From: Pseudobdellovibrionaceae bacterium
Lineage (GTDB): Bacteria > Bdellovibrionota > Bdellovibrionia > Bdellovibrionales > JAMPXM01
DNA length: 16,728 bases
Assembly (NCBI GenBank): GCA_913774795.1
Contig: CAJYIL010000082.1
Coordinates: 1 to 16,728, forward strand
Reading direction: 5' to 3'
In this document: piece by piece, positions 6,721-13,076 of the stretch
Layout: each line of letters starts with the position of its first letter
Numbering within the stretch: position 1 is the first letter of the stretch
Made by a program: the position numbers and the translations under genes
The notes under the pieces: model-generated
Databases searched by the model: none
What the model was told of the DNA's origin: nothing
What the model saw: the letters and a program-made list of their open reading frames with translations, nothing else

Positions 6721-7820
6721 TTTTGCCGTGGCTCCTTGATCTCAGGTGAAAGTAAATCGATGTTTCTATCGCTGCGCTCAGCGAGAGTCGTGTGCGCGAT
6801 CGAACGCGCGACCATCTGAACTTCCTGTTTTATCTTTTCGTCTTTTTCGTAGGCTTCATGGCTCTCGAAGTAAGGGCCGTAATATCCGATGTAGCGACCG
6901 ATTTGGCTCTTTGTCGAAGCCGGGATCATCTGAAGATCTTCGGCCCAGTTCGTGAGGTGATCCTTGAGCGCGGTGACGCCCGTGGTGTCGCCGTGGACGA
7001 TGCAGCCAAAGATTCGTCTTGCGAGATGTTGCGGGTAATCCCAACCGCCCGCTTCGATCTTCTTTGCCTCCTCGGCTTTCTTTCCGTGGGTCGACGTCGG
7101 ATCCGGATTCCCTCCGTTTACGCAAACGAGTCGATCAATCAAAAGTTTGAGCGCGCTGGGAGATTGATACCAGTAAACGGGAGTTACGAAGAGGAGTGCG
7201 TGAGATTCGACGAATTTCGGATAAAGTTCGTTCATCCAGTCGTGCGACTGACCCAGCGAATGGTTGGGATAACACGAGCAAGGAAAATGGCAGAGGGGCA
7301 TCGCGGTCGACACACAGCCTTTGCAGGGATGAATCTGTTTTCCGTACTCACTTGTGATGAGTGAAAGATCGATCAACTCCACGTCGAATTGAAACTCATC
7401 TTCGAAAACTTTTTGAGCGAGCTGTGCCATCCGGCGCGATTTCGAGACTTCGCCGGGGCACGTTTTATCGTTTCGGTTTGCGCCCGAGATGATCAACACT
7501 TTGCTTTTCCGAGACTTATCTTCGTATCTCAGGCGCGCGGCATCGCAGGCGGCCTTTGTGTTTGTCCAGTCATCGGCTAGCTTGTAGCTCGGATCTTTGT
7601 AGCCCGGCCCGGCTGGCTTCGTGAAGGGAGCTTTATGACCGCCCTCTTGGTGCGCGTCGTACGCGATCTTCGCCATCTCTTGAATCGCCGCGCGATGTTT
7701 GTCGTAAATTGGGTCGCGAAACTGCTTCTTAAATCGCTCGATGAACTCCGTTTCGGAGATCGGTTCGATTCCTTCGGATGGCACAGGCTTGGGAGTCATG
7801 AGATCAGTAAGAATAGACAT
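6717..7820 (-). CDS. NADPH-dependent FMN reductase-family flavoprotein with Cys cluster
   Basis: A 367-residue protein. Residues 1-105 are a charged, mostly helical extension absent from ordinary FMN reductases. The flavodoxin-like domain starts at VLIISGANRNDKTCPGE (108-124) and has the FMN loop TPVYWYQSPSALKLLIDRL (213-231). In between, HPCKGCVSTAMPLCHFPCSC (165-183) holds five cysteines (166, 169, 177, 181, 183). This is the position where iron-sulfur flavoproteins bind a [4Fe-4S] cluster, but the spacing differs from the standard motif. It probably transfers electrons from NAD(P)H or ferredoxin to an unknown acceptor. No strong RBS is visible (AAGAGAA is the nearest purine run). It is the first gene of a two-gene unit with the DUF4336-like gene. 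Confidence 0.82.
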   Translation of the reverse strand: MSILTDLMTPKPVPSEGIEPISETEFIERFKKQFRDPIYDKHRAAIQEMAKIAYDAHQEGGHKAPFTKPAGPGYKDPSYKLADDWTNTKAACDAARLRYEDKSRKSKVLIISGANRNDKTCPGEVSKSRRMAQLAQKVFEDEFQFDVELIDLSLITSEYGKQIHPCKGCVSTAMPLCHFPCSCYPNHSLGQSHDWMNELYPKFVESHALLFVTPVYWYQSPSALKLLIDRLVCVNGGNPDPTSTHGKKAEEAKKIEAGGWDYPQHLARRIFGCIVHGDTTGVTALKDHLTNWAEDLQMIPASTKSQIGRYIGYYGPYFESHEAYEKDEKIKQEVQMVARSIAHTTLAERSDRNIDLLSPEIKEPRQK

Positions 7821-7939
7821 CGTTTCGAAGTTTCTCTTGATCGTAAGAAGCGGGCGCGTCCAGTTTAGATTTGTCGCTAAAACACCATCGCCCGTGCGTA
7901 CCTTTTGACATTTTGATCTTCGAAACCTGGAATGGTTTT

Positions 7940-8836
7940 ATGTGGGTTCTGCTTTTATTGATCCAGAGCCTGGTGGCATCGGCGGCACCGGGTGAGGGTT
8001 ATCTCTGTCACGACAACAATAACTGCGGATCGCGTGGTCTTCTGACCGAGCGCCGAGTCGGACCAACGAAGACCGATAAGATTCGCGTAAATCCGGCGGC
8101 GATTCCTGTAGAAGAGATCACCGGGATTGAAACCATCTACTACAAGGGCGCGTTCGATTTCGGATTGGTGAAAGGTCTTGGGCGCGTAGGCGCCGCGATC
8201 TCGCCTTCGAATAGTGATGAAACTTTCTTTGGTCCTCCCGCTGCCGAGTTGCCTAGCGATTTAGTTTCGCGAATGGATGAGCGTTCGAAATATTCTTCAG
8301 GCAAATATACCGCAGGCTTAGCGGCGTCGCTTTTTTCGAAGGGAAATACGAGTCTGCAAATCGGGGGACTCCTCCGCTACGAATCTTTTTCGAAACACGT
8401 GAAACCAGGGTTTGGTCTTCAGGCGATTGTCGGGCCGGTCTACGCTGGAGCGTCGTATCTGCAAGATGAAATTCGTGTGACGCCTGATTCTTTTCTCAAT
8501 ACCGCGCTCACGACTTACTCCTTTGGCTTGTCATTGACGTCGATTCTTCTCGACTACTCGGTGATCGACGTCTCGGGCGACTTTCGGGCGAAGGCATCGG
8601 TTGCGACCGCGGCTCTCTTTTTGGGGAGGTTTATTTTGACGGGAGCCTACCGACTCACAACGTCGGATGAGAAATTTTATTACGACTTCGACAATCGAGC
8701 TCTCTTAGCGACGACGTCGCAGAGCGATTTATTTGGTGGGGTCCAATTTAAGACCACCCGCTTTCTAATTCTAGGAGCGTTTTACAACTACTACCTGCTT
8801 CGCGAACTCTCGATCGGCGCGACTGTGTTTTTTTGA
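7940..8836 (+). CDS. Putative outer-membrane beta-barrel protein
   Basis: A 298-residue protein from the ATG at 7940. I prefer this start to the upstream TTG at 7871 because it puts a signal peptide at the N-terminus (MWVLLLLIQSLVASAA) and has GGAA 7 nt upstream. After a short Cys-containing segment (CHDNNNC) the chain alternates polar and non-polar residues in strand-like blocks rich in Tyr, Phe, Gly and Thr, for example GFGLQAIVGPVYAGASYL and FILTGAYRLTT. It ends in Phe-Phe (GATVFF), and a terminal aromatic residue is typical of BamA-assembled barrels. No specific family is recognised. It is divergent from the flavoprotein gene and precedes mocA on the same strand by 44 nt; whether they are co-transcribed is unclear. 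Confidence 0.7.
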   Translation: MWVLLLLIQSLVASAAPGEGYLCHDNNNCGSRGLLTERRVGPTKTDKIRVNPAAIPVEEITGIETIYYKGAFDFGLVKGLGRVGAAISPSNSDETFFGPPAAELPSDLVSRMDERSKYSSGKYTAGLAASLFSKGNTSLQIGGLLRYESFSKHVKPGFGLQAIVGPVYAGASYLQDEIRVTPDSFLNTALTTYSFGLSLTSILLDYSVIDVSGDFRAKASVATAALFLGRFILTGAYRLTTSDEKFYYDFDNRALLATTSQSDLFGGVQFKTTRFLILGAFYNYYLLRELSIGATVFF

Positions 8837-8880
8837 TTTCAAACGCGGGGCGCGCCTTGCTTCGTGAGACGTCGGTTCCT

Positions 8881-9504
8881 ATGATTTCGGCAATGGTCTC
8901 ATGCCTTCTTCTCGCCGCAGGACAATCTCGTCGCATGGCGGGCGCAAACAAGCTTCTTCTCGATCTCGATGGACGCACCGTTTTGGAACGCGTTTGCACG
9001 GAGCTTTCTCGCGCGCGCTTTTCCGATTACGTTGCCGTGACCGGGTTTGAATCGTCGCTCGTCGAAAAGGAGCTAGCGGCTTTTAATTTTCGCGTAGTCC
9101 GCAATGAGGCTTTTTCATTGGGAATGCATTCGTCCATTCGCCGGGGCTTGATGGCTCTTCCGTCGACCTCCGCGTTTTTTGCAGTTTGTTTGGGTGATCA
9201 ACCTTTTCTCACCGCAGCTGATTATTCAGCATTGATTGCGGCGGCAGATTCTCATCCCACGGAGAAATTAATCTATCCGGTCGTTGACGGTGAGCGCGGG
9301 CAACCGGTTCTGATCGCAATGTCGTTGCGTGACGAAGTTCTCGCGCACGAAGACGACGATCAGGGTTGCAAATATTTGTTCGCTCGATACGGAGGAATGC
9401 CGGTCGATCTCACTCACTCGGCCAACGCACTGGCGTTTTACGACGTCGACACTCCTGCGGCATTCGCGCATGCGCAGCGGCTCGTCCTCGGAGGCACACC
9501 GTGA
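8881..9504 (+). CDS. mocA: MocA-like molybdopterin cytidylyltransferase
   Basis: A 207-residue nucleotidyltransferase of the MobA/MocA group. The N-terminal signature LLLAAGQSRRMAGANKLLL (9-27) binds the nucleotide. CLGDQPFLT (103-111) replaces the ADMP motif and is the metal-binding turn; YPVVDGERGQPVLI (132-145) is the conserved G-x-RG-x-P region. MocA transfers CMP from CTP to Mo-molybdopterin, giving the cytosine dinucleotide form used by xanthine-oxidase-family enzymes such as IorAB at the right of the window. MobA-type guanylyltransferase is the main alternative, but the overlap with xdhC favours MocA. The frame is open upstream to a TTG at 8833; the ATG at 8881 gives the normal family length, although no clear RBS is seen. 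Its TGA overlaps the GTG of xdhC. Confidence 0.88.
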   Translation: MISAMVSCLLLAAGQSRRMAGANKLLLDLDGRTVLERVCTELSRARFSDYVAVTGFESSLVEKELAAFNFRVVRNEAFSLGMHSSIRRGLMALPSTSAFFAVCLGDQPFLTAADYSALIAAADSHPTEKLIYPVVDGERGQPVLIAMSLRDEVLAHEDDDQGCKYLFARYGGMPVDLTHSANALAFYDVDTPAAFAHAQRLVLGGTP

Positions 9505-10541
9505 CTTTCGATTCTGTTGTTTCGTCTCTTCGTTCGTCGGGTCAGCCGTTTGCGATTGCGACCGTGATCGCCGTTCGTGGCTCAGCTTCGGCGAAGCCCG
9601 GCTCGAAAGCCGTCATCGATTCATCAGGAAAAAACGTCTTCGGCTGGGTTGGGGGCGGGTGCGCTGAGAGCTTCGTGGCTCGCAACGCGGTCGAAGCGAT
9701 GGGCGAAGGTCGCACACGCATCGTCGTCGCAGATCTCGACGACGAAATCTTCGGGCTCGGAATGCCGTGCGGGGGTGTGATGGATGTCTTCATCGATCCG
9801 CAGTCGCCACCGGAGCGTGTGGTTGTTCGCGCACCTCTCGAAGCTCGCGAGGCTCTCTCCCACCTAGGGGCTGGCCTGGGTTATGCGCTCGAGTTTGCAG
9901 AGCCATTGAGTTCAGGTGCCGCTTCGATACTCGACTCGATCAGCGGCGGCACGACAACACCCGCAGAAGCGATGGTTCTCGCACTGGCTCGCGGTGTCGC
10001 GCAGACACGCGGCGCTTCGATGAGATCTCTTCGAGAAACTAAGGGTGTTTTCGGCGCAGGCTCGATTGCGAATCAGGATTGGATCAGCGGCGAAAGCGAA
10101 TTCCTGATCATGGGCTCGTCGCGGATCACCGAAGAGCTCGCGCGCTTCGGTGCTCTGATGAAATGGCCGACGCGAGTTTACGGCTGGAATTTGGATTCGT
10201 CTCTTTATCCATCTTCAGTCGTTTTGCAAACGGCGGCGGCGGGGTACGCAGATCTCTCGGTGAAACCAGGAACACTCATGATCATCGCCTCTCACCACAA
10301 GGGCGATCACGAATTCATCGAAGCGGCGCTGAAGAGCGATGCGAACTACGTTGGTCTTATCGCGAGCGAAAAGAGATCTCGTCTGGTCTTCAAATATCTC
10401 TCTGAGCAGGGGCTCACGGACGAACGACTCAAGCGCATCTACGCGCCGGCAGGTCTCGACCTCGCCTGCCGAAATCCATCAGAGATCGCGATGAGTGTTG
10501 TGAGCGAAATCGCTCTCGCGAAGAAAGCGGCACAATCGTGA
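9501..10541 (+). CDS. xdhC: XdhC/CoxI-family molybdenum hydroxylase maturation protein
   Basis: A 346-residue protein from the GTG at 9501, which overlaps the mocA stop (GTGA). The N-terminal XdhC/CoxI domain shows VIAVRGSASAKPGSKAVI (22-39) and WVGGGCAES (49-57), with GMPCGGVMDVFIDP further on. The C-terminal half is the XdhC Rossmann domain: FLIMGSSRITEELARFGALM, LMIIASHHKGDHEFIEAAL, YVGLIASEKRS and IYAPAGLDLACRNPSEIAMSV. XdhC proteins bind molybdenum cofactor, support its sulfuration and insert it into apo-enzymes of the xanthine oxidase family. The likely client is the IorAB pair encoded at 13077-15703. The longer upstream open frame, which lies in mocA, is discarded because family similarity starts only after the GTG. 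Confidence 0.92.
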   Translation: MTFDSVVSSLRSSGQPFAIATVIAVRGSASAKPGSKAVIDSSGKNVFGWVGGGCAESFVARNAVEAMGEGRTRIVVADLDDEIFGLGMPCGGVMDVFIDPQSPPERVVVRAPLEAREALSHLGAGLGYALEFAEPLSSGAASILDSISGGTTTPAEAMVLALARGVAQTRGASMRSLRETKGVFGAGSIANQDWISGESEFLIMGSSRITEELARFGALMKWPTRVYGWNLDSSLYPSSVVLQTAAAGYADLSVKPGTLMIIASHHKGDHEFIEAALKSDANYVGLIASEKRSRLVFKYLSEQGLTDERLKRIYAPAGLDLACRNPSEIAMSVVSEIALAKKAAQS

Positions 10542-10957
10542 GCGATCAAGAACTCCTGCTCAAGCATGCCCGTCATCCGTCGCACGCAGGCGATCCTTCA
10601 TTGCACTCACGCGTCGGCACATGTCGCAATCCATTGTGCGGAGACATGGTCGATGTTGGCGTCACGGTGATCGACGGAGTCATCAAATCGATCGACATTC
10701 GTGCAAGCGGATGTGGCATCTCGACCGCTTCGGCATCGCTGATGACGGAAGTTGTCGACGGTCGCTCGCTGGAAGACGCTCTCTCGTCGCTCGAGCTTTT
10801 CAACTCGAGTTTGCTCGCGCCGGTGTCGGCGGGTTGGCCGGAGCAAATCGCGCTGCTTAAGCCATTTCAACGTTTGCGTGAAAGTCCAACGCGGGTGCCC
10901 TGTGCGCTGATCGGTTGGTTTGCTCTGAAGGATGCTCTCGCGAAGGGTGAGTCGTAA
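10538..10957 (+). CDS. NifU/SufU-like Fe-S scaffold protein
   Basis: A 139-residue protein of the IscU/NifU-N/SufU superfamily. The three ligand cysteines are all present: C34 in NPLCGDMVDV with the adjacent Asp D36, C59 in ASGCGISTASASLMT, and C122 in RVPCALIGW. The serine-rich helix after the second Cys and the spacing are closer to SufU than to IscU; the LPPVK motif for HscA is absent. SufU-type proteins carry or relay sulfur or Fe-S clusters. The GTG start overlaps the xdhC stop (GTGA), so it belongs to the mocA-xdhC operon. A role in supplying clusters to the [2Fe-2S] subunit IorA, or sulfur to the Mo centre, is a reasonable inference. No cysteine desulfurase gene is seen in the window. 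Confidence 0.85.
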   Translation: MSDQELLLKHARHPSHAGDPSLHSRVGTCRNPLCGDMVDVGVTVIDGVIKSIDIRASGCGISTASASLMTEVVDGRSLEDALSSLELFNSSLLAPVSAGWPEQIALLKPFQRLRESPTRVPCALIGWFALKDALAKGES

Positions 10958-10976
10958 ACGTTTCCTGTACTGCCCG

Positions 10977-10995
10977 CACCTCCGCAGCAGAGGTG
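10977..10995. repeat. Palindrome copy 1 (one mismatch), after the nifU-like gene
   Basis: CACCTCCGC-A-GCAGAGGTG, 19 bp, differs by one base from the perfect copy inside the HNH gene. It begins 20 nt beyond the stop of the nifU-like gene and is followed by ATTCGTTTT, so it could also act as a weak terminator of the mocA-xdhC-nifU operon. A half copy (TTCCACCTC) follows at 11003-11011. Confidence 0.7.
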
Positions 10996-11040
10996 ATTCG
11001 TTTTCCACCTCAAATTTTTAATCTGTCTTTGGTTCTTGGC

Positions 11041-11065
11041 CCGAAATGCCTGGATGGCATTTCGG
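11041..11065. repeat. 10-bp inverted repeat, 5-nt loop
   Basis: CCGAAATGCC (11041-11050), loop TGGAT, and GGCATTTCGG (11056-11065) form a perfect stem. Stem and loop lengths equal those of the hairpin at 11299-11323, although the sequence differs. Confidence 0.75.
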
Positions 11066-11149
11066 AACCCTCGTTCTCAAGGATGGACGTAGGATCGCGT
11101 TCTGTAGTTACAGGGTCATTTGGCCGCTGGTCTTCGTTGTTCGTCTTTT

Positions 11150-11166
11150 ACCTCCGCTGCGGAGGT
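11150..11166. repeat. Palindrome copy 2 in the non-coding stretch
   Basis: ACCTCCGC-T-GCGGAGGT, perfect 8-bp arms around one base. The 17-bp core matches the copy in the HNH gene except for the central base. One arm carries the Shine-Dalgarno core GGAGG, the other its complement CCTCC. Confidence 0.8.
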
Positions 11167-11190
11167 GGTTCTCGCATCTTAAGTTCGAGT

Positions 11191-11270
11191 GTCTTTCGTT
11201 TCTGCGGCCTCGAGGTTCAGCTGGGGCGACGGTCTGTCGTTCTTACGGCCTCGAATGCTCGGTGGTGCGA
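11191..11270 (+). repeat. Degenerate tandem repeat, period 41 bp
   Basis: The 39-bp segments 11191-11229 and 11232-11270 align without gaps at 28 of 39 positions. They share GTCT-TCGTT, the block CGGCCTCGA and a GCGA end. A weaker third relative (GTCTTTGGTTCTT, followed by the hairpin) starts at 11026. This suggests an old duplicated unit rather than random sequence. Confidence 0.4.
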
Positions 11271-11298
11271 TCTTATGTCCGTCTATGTGAGGCGGGTT

Positions 11299-11323
11299 CC
11301 GATCCGCCTTCCTGGCGGATCGG
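11299..11323. repeat. 10-bp inverted repeat, 5-nt loop
   Basis: CCGATCCGCC (11299-11308), loop TTCCT, and GGCGGATCGG (11314-11323) form a perfect, GC-rich stem. No T-run follows, so it is not a standard terminator. Confidence 0.75.
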
Positions 11324-11547
11324 GCTACGATTCTTCGGAGAGTTTATTTTTTTGGTTGACGGGGATTTTGAGGCGGCAGGACTTGTCGTAATCAGTCTTT
11401 GTTTATCACACGCGGTGGTTGGTGTGGTCTCGCTTGCAGCTTCATCTGTGACCACTCGGGCGCTTCAAACCGCCTTCTAGTCTGCCTTTTGAGTCGAGAG
11501 CTCATGGCTGAATTTTCGAGAAAAGCGAGTTTTAAAAACCGGTGGTA

Positions 11548-11570
11548 CAACCTCCGCTAGCCGGAGGTTG
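11548..11570 (+). promoter_or_regulatory. Palindrome copy 3 covering the HNH ribosome binding site
   Basis: CAACCTCCG (11548-11556), loop CTAGC, and CGGAGGTTG (11562-11570) form a perfect 9-bp stem. The 3' arm holds GGAGG (11563-11567), 6 nt before the TTG start of the HNH gene, so a folded mRNA would hide the ribosome binding site. The stem is followed by TTTTT, so an intrinsic terminator is an alternative reading. Either way it should keep HNH expression low. Confidence 0.6.
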
Positions 11571-11573
11571 TTT

Positions 11574-12515
11574 TTGAAACTTTCAAACGATGAGTTGATT
11601 TTAGAAGCGGAAAAAGAAATCAGACTTGAACGCGAGTCGACGCTTAAGATTATCAAACTGTTTCAAGAGATTTCCGCTCGCAAGATCTACCTCGAGCGCG
11701 GCTATCCTAGCTTCTACGAGATGGTGACAAAGCACTTCGGTTACTGCGCAGGTTCCGCGATGAGGCGAATCAACGCGATGAAGCTCGTAAGAGAAATGCC
11801 GCAGTTTGAAGAGAAGATTGAAACGGGTGAGCTCAGCTTGAGTGTCGCCGCCGACGTTCAATCGTTTCTTTATCAAGAAGCGAAGATCGAAAGGCCGTAT
11901 TCAATCAACGCGAAGATCGAGCTCGTTGAAACCTGCCTTGGCAAATCCCGACGGGAAGTTGAACAGGAATTCGCACGCAGAAATCCCGAGCGCGAGAAAC
12001 GCGAATCGCAACATGCGATCTCGAACGATCGCTTGCGTGTCAGCTTTTCGATCTCGAAAGAGCTGAACGATAAGCTCAATTATCTCAAAGATCTCCTCGG
12101 TCACGTTGATCCGTCGATGACGACCGAAGCCTTGCTGGAACGGCTCGCCGAGCTGGGGCTAAATAAATATGATCCGCAGCGAGTGGCCAATCGGAGTCAG
12201 AAGCGAGGTGAGAAAAAAGCAAAGAGTCAAAAATCGCGAGAGAACGGTAAAGCGCGAGAAACAAATCCAAGTTCCACCTCCGCAGCGGAGGTGAAACGTA
12301 CCCGTTACATACCGGCAATGGAAAAAGCGGTGATTCCGGATGACGGGAAAGGATGCACATTTGTAAGCGAAACTGGACGGCGATGTGGGTCGCACAGATT
12401 TCTGCAGCGAGATCACATTCGACCATTCTCTCGCGGCGGATCGAACACCGCTGACAACCTACGTTGGCTATGCGGCGAGCACAATCGTGCGAGGTCTTGC
12501 AACTGGTCTCATTAA
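11574..12515 (+). CDS. HNH endonuclease with helical N-terminal domain
   Basis: A 313-residue protein from the TTG at 11574. A TTG at 11568 is in frame but would overlap the RBS. Residues 1-190 are helical: LSNDELILEAEKEIRLERES, then ARKIYLERGYPSFYEMVTKHFGYCAGSAMRRINAM, a DNA-binding-like region of a family I associate with multicopy genes in Bdellovibrio-type genomes. A Lys/Arg-rich linker (about 200-235) leads to the C-terminal HNH domain: RDHIRPFSRGG (279-289), N295, and CGEHNRAR (301-308). Cysteines 261, 271 and 301 may belong to a zinc site. All HNH catalytic positions appear present. It may nick or cut DNA as a mobile-element, phage-defence or competence-linked nuclease; the role is unknown. 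Its linker contains a copy of the palindrome that also covers its own RBS. Confidence 0.85.
   Translation: MKLSNDELILEAEKEIRLERESTLKIIKLFQEISARKIYLERGYPSFYEMVTKHFGYCAGSAMRRINAMKLVREMPQFEEKIETGELSLSVAADVQSFLYQEAKIERPYSINAKIELVETCLGKSRREVEQEFARRNPEREKRESQHAISNDRLRVSFSISKELNDKLNYLKDLLGHVDPSMTTEALLERLAELGLNKYDPQRVANRSQKRGEKKAKSQKSRENGKARETNPSSTSAAEVKRTRYIPAMEKAVIPDDGKGCTFVSETGRRCGSHRFLQRDHIRPFSRGGSNTADNLRWLCGEHNRARSCNWSH
12275..12293. repeat. Palindrome copy 4 inside the HNH coding region
   Basis: CACCTCCGC-A-GCGGAGGTG, a perfect 19-bp palindrome translated in frame as part of STSAAEV. It falls in the flexible linker between the N-terminal domain and the HNH domain, where an insertion would be tolerated. 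Confidence 0.85.
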
Positions 12516-12548
12516 CGAAGGCAAACCGCGCGAGACGTAGCCTCCCGG

Positions 12549-13031
12549 CTAGATCGACTTCTCCATGAAGTGAACCTCGGGTGCATCCGCGCGGGGCCCG
12601 AGATCTCGCCAACCCATTTTCACGTAGTAAGCGAGAGCTCTGAAGTTCGTCGGACTCACCGAAAGGCGCATGCGCTTAAGGCCGCGCCTGCGAAAAATAT
12701 CTACTGCGTATTGATCAAGATCGGCGCTGACTCCCGTTCCGCGCGCCTCCAGCGCGAGGTAATAGAGATTCACGTACCCGCAGGTGGCGTCTGATTTCAA
12801 AAGGCCAAGTTCCATTTGCCCGATGATCTCGTCGTCGCGCCAAACATGAACCGCGAACTCGGGATCGGCCGAGAGTTTCGCTTCTAACCACTCGAAATAG
12901 GTTTCTCCGCGCGCGCCATTTTGTTTGTAAAACAGGTCGGCGTTGCCGAAGCTCGCAACATACGAGTCTTCCCGGAATTTGAGCGTGACGTCTTTGTGGC
13001 GTGAGAGAGCGATGGGTTTGAACGTGATCAT
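12549..13031 (-). CDS. GNAT-family N-acetyltransferase
   Basis: A 160-residue protein with the GNAT fold. The acetyl-CoA loop is in YLALEARGTGVSADLDQYAV (91-110), with R97/G98/G100 in the R-G-x-G position. Motif B follows as LSVSPTNFRALAYYVKMGWRDLG (123-145), with the usual Asn and Tyr residues. Preceding strands are FAVHVWRDDEIIGQMELGLL. It transfers an acetyl group to an amine of an unknown small molecule or protein. The ATG has no clear Shine-Dalgarno; it lies directly after a hairpin that follows iorB, so it may depend on read-through from iorAB. Its stop is 33 nt from the convergent HNH stop, with only a weak 5-bp hairpin (TAGCC/GGCTA) between. Confidence 0.85.
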   Translation of the reverse strand: MITFKPIALSRHKDVTLKFREDSYVASFGNADLFYKQNGARGETYFEWLEAKLSADPEFAVHVWRDDEIIGQMELGLLKSDATCGYVNLYYLALEARGTGVSADLDQYAVDIFRRRGLKRMRLSVSPTNFRALAYYVKMGWRDLGPRADAPEVHFMEKSI

Positions 13032-13037
13032 TTGAAA

Positions 13038-13069
13038 CGCTCGCAGCCGCTAATAGACGACTGCGAGCG
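13038..13069 (-). terminator. Hairpin between iorB and the GNAT gene
   Basis: CGCTCGCAG (13038-13046) and CTGCGAGCG (13061-13069) form a perfect 9-bp stem with a 14-nt loop. On the minus strand it begins 7 nt after the iorB stop and is followed by only TTTC before the GNAT ATG. It may be a leaky terminator or attenuator that lowers GNAT expression. Confidence 0.45.
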
Positions 13070-13076
13070 CTGAACC

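Larger units (their letters stand above)
10958..11573 (+). other. 616-bp non-coding stretch rich in hairpins
   Basis: No frame here looks like protein: the two overlapping plus-strand open frames (10993-11391 and 11046-11480) are Ser/Arg/Cys/Trp-rich and lack ribosome binding sites. The plus strand is T/G-rich. The stretch holds three members of a CCTCC/GGAGG palindrome family, two perfect 10-bp stems with 5-nt loops, a degenerate 41-bp tandem repeat, a CTGTA-GT-TACAG palindrome (11102-11113) and a G-run cluster (11414-11427). It ends in the ribosome binding site of the HNH gene. It must contain the HNH promoter and may encode a structured RNA. Confidence 0.6.

Noticed and set aside
7871..7939. 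Upstream TTG start for the outer-membrane-type protein
   Set aside because: It would place 23 polar and aromatic residues before the signal peptide. The ATG at 7940 gives a standard signal peptide.
10993..11480. Two overlapping plus-strand open frames of 132 and 144 codons in the hairpin stretch
   Set aside because: They overlap in different frames, lack ribosome binding sites, are rich in Ser, Arg, Cys and Trp, and cross perfect hairpins. They look like stop-poor non-coding sequence.
10977..11570. CRISPR array or integron attC cassette array
   Set aside because: Copies of the palindrome are unevenly spaced (about 170 and 400 bp) with no uniform spacers, no cas genes and no integrase. The attC consensus ends were not seen.
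12085..12612. 175-codon minus-strand frame opposite the HNH gene
   Set aside because: It is antisense to the conserved HNH domain and crosses the GNAT gene end, with no start signal or family features.
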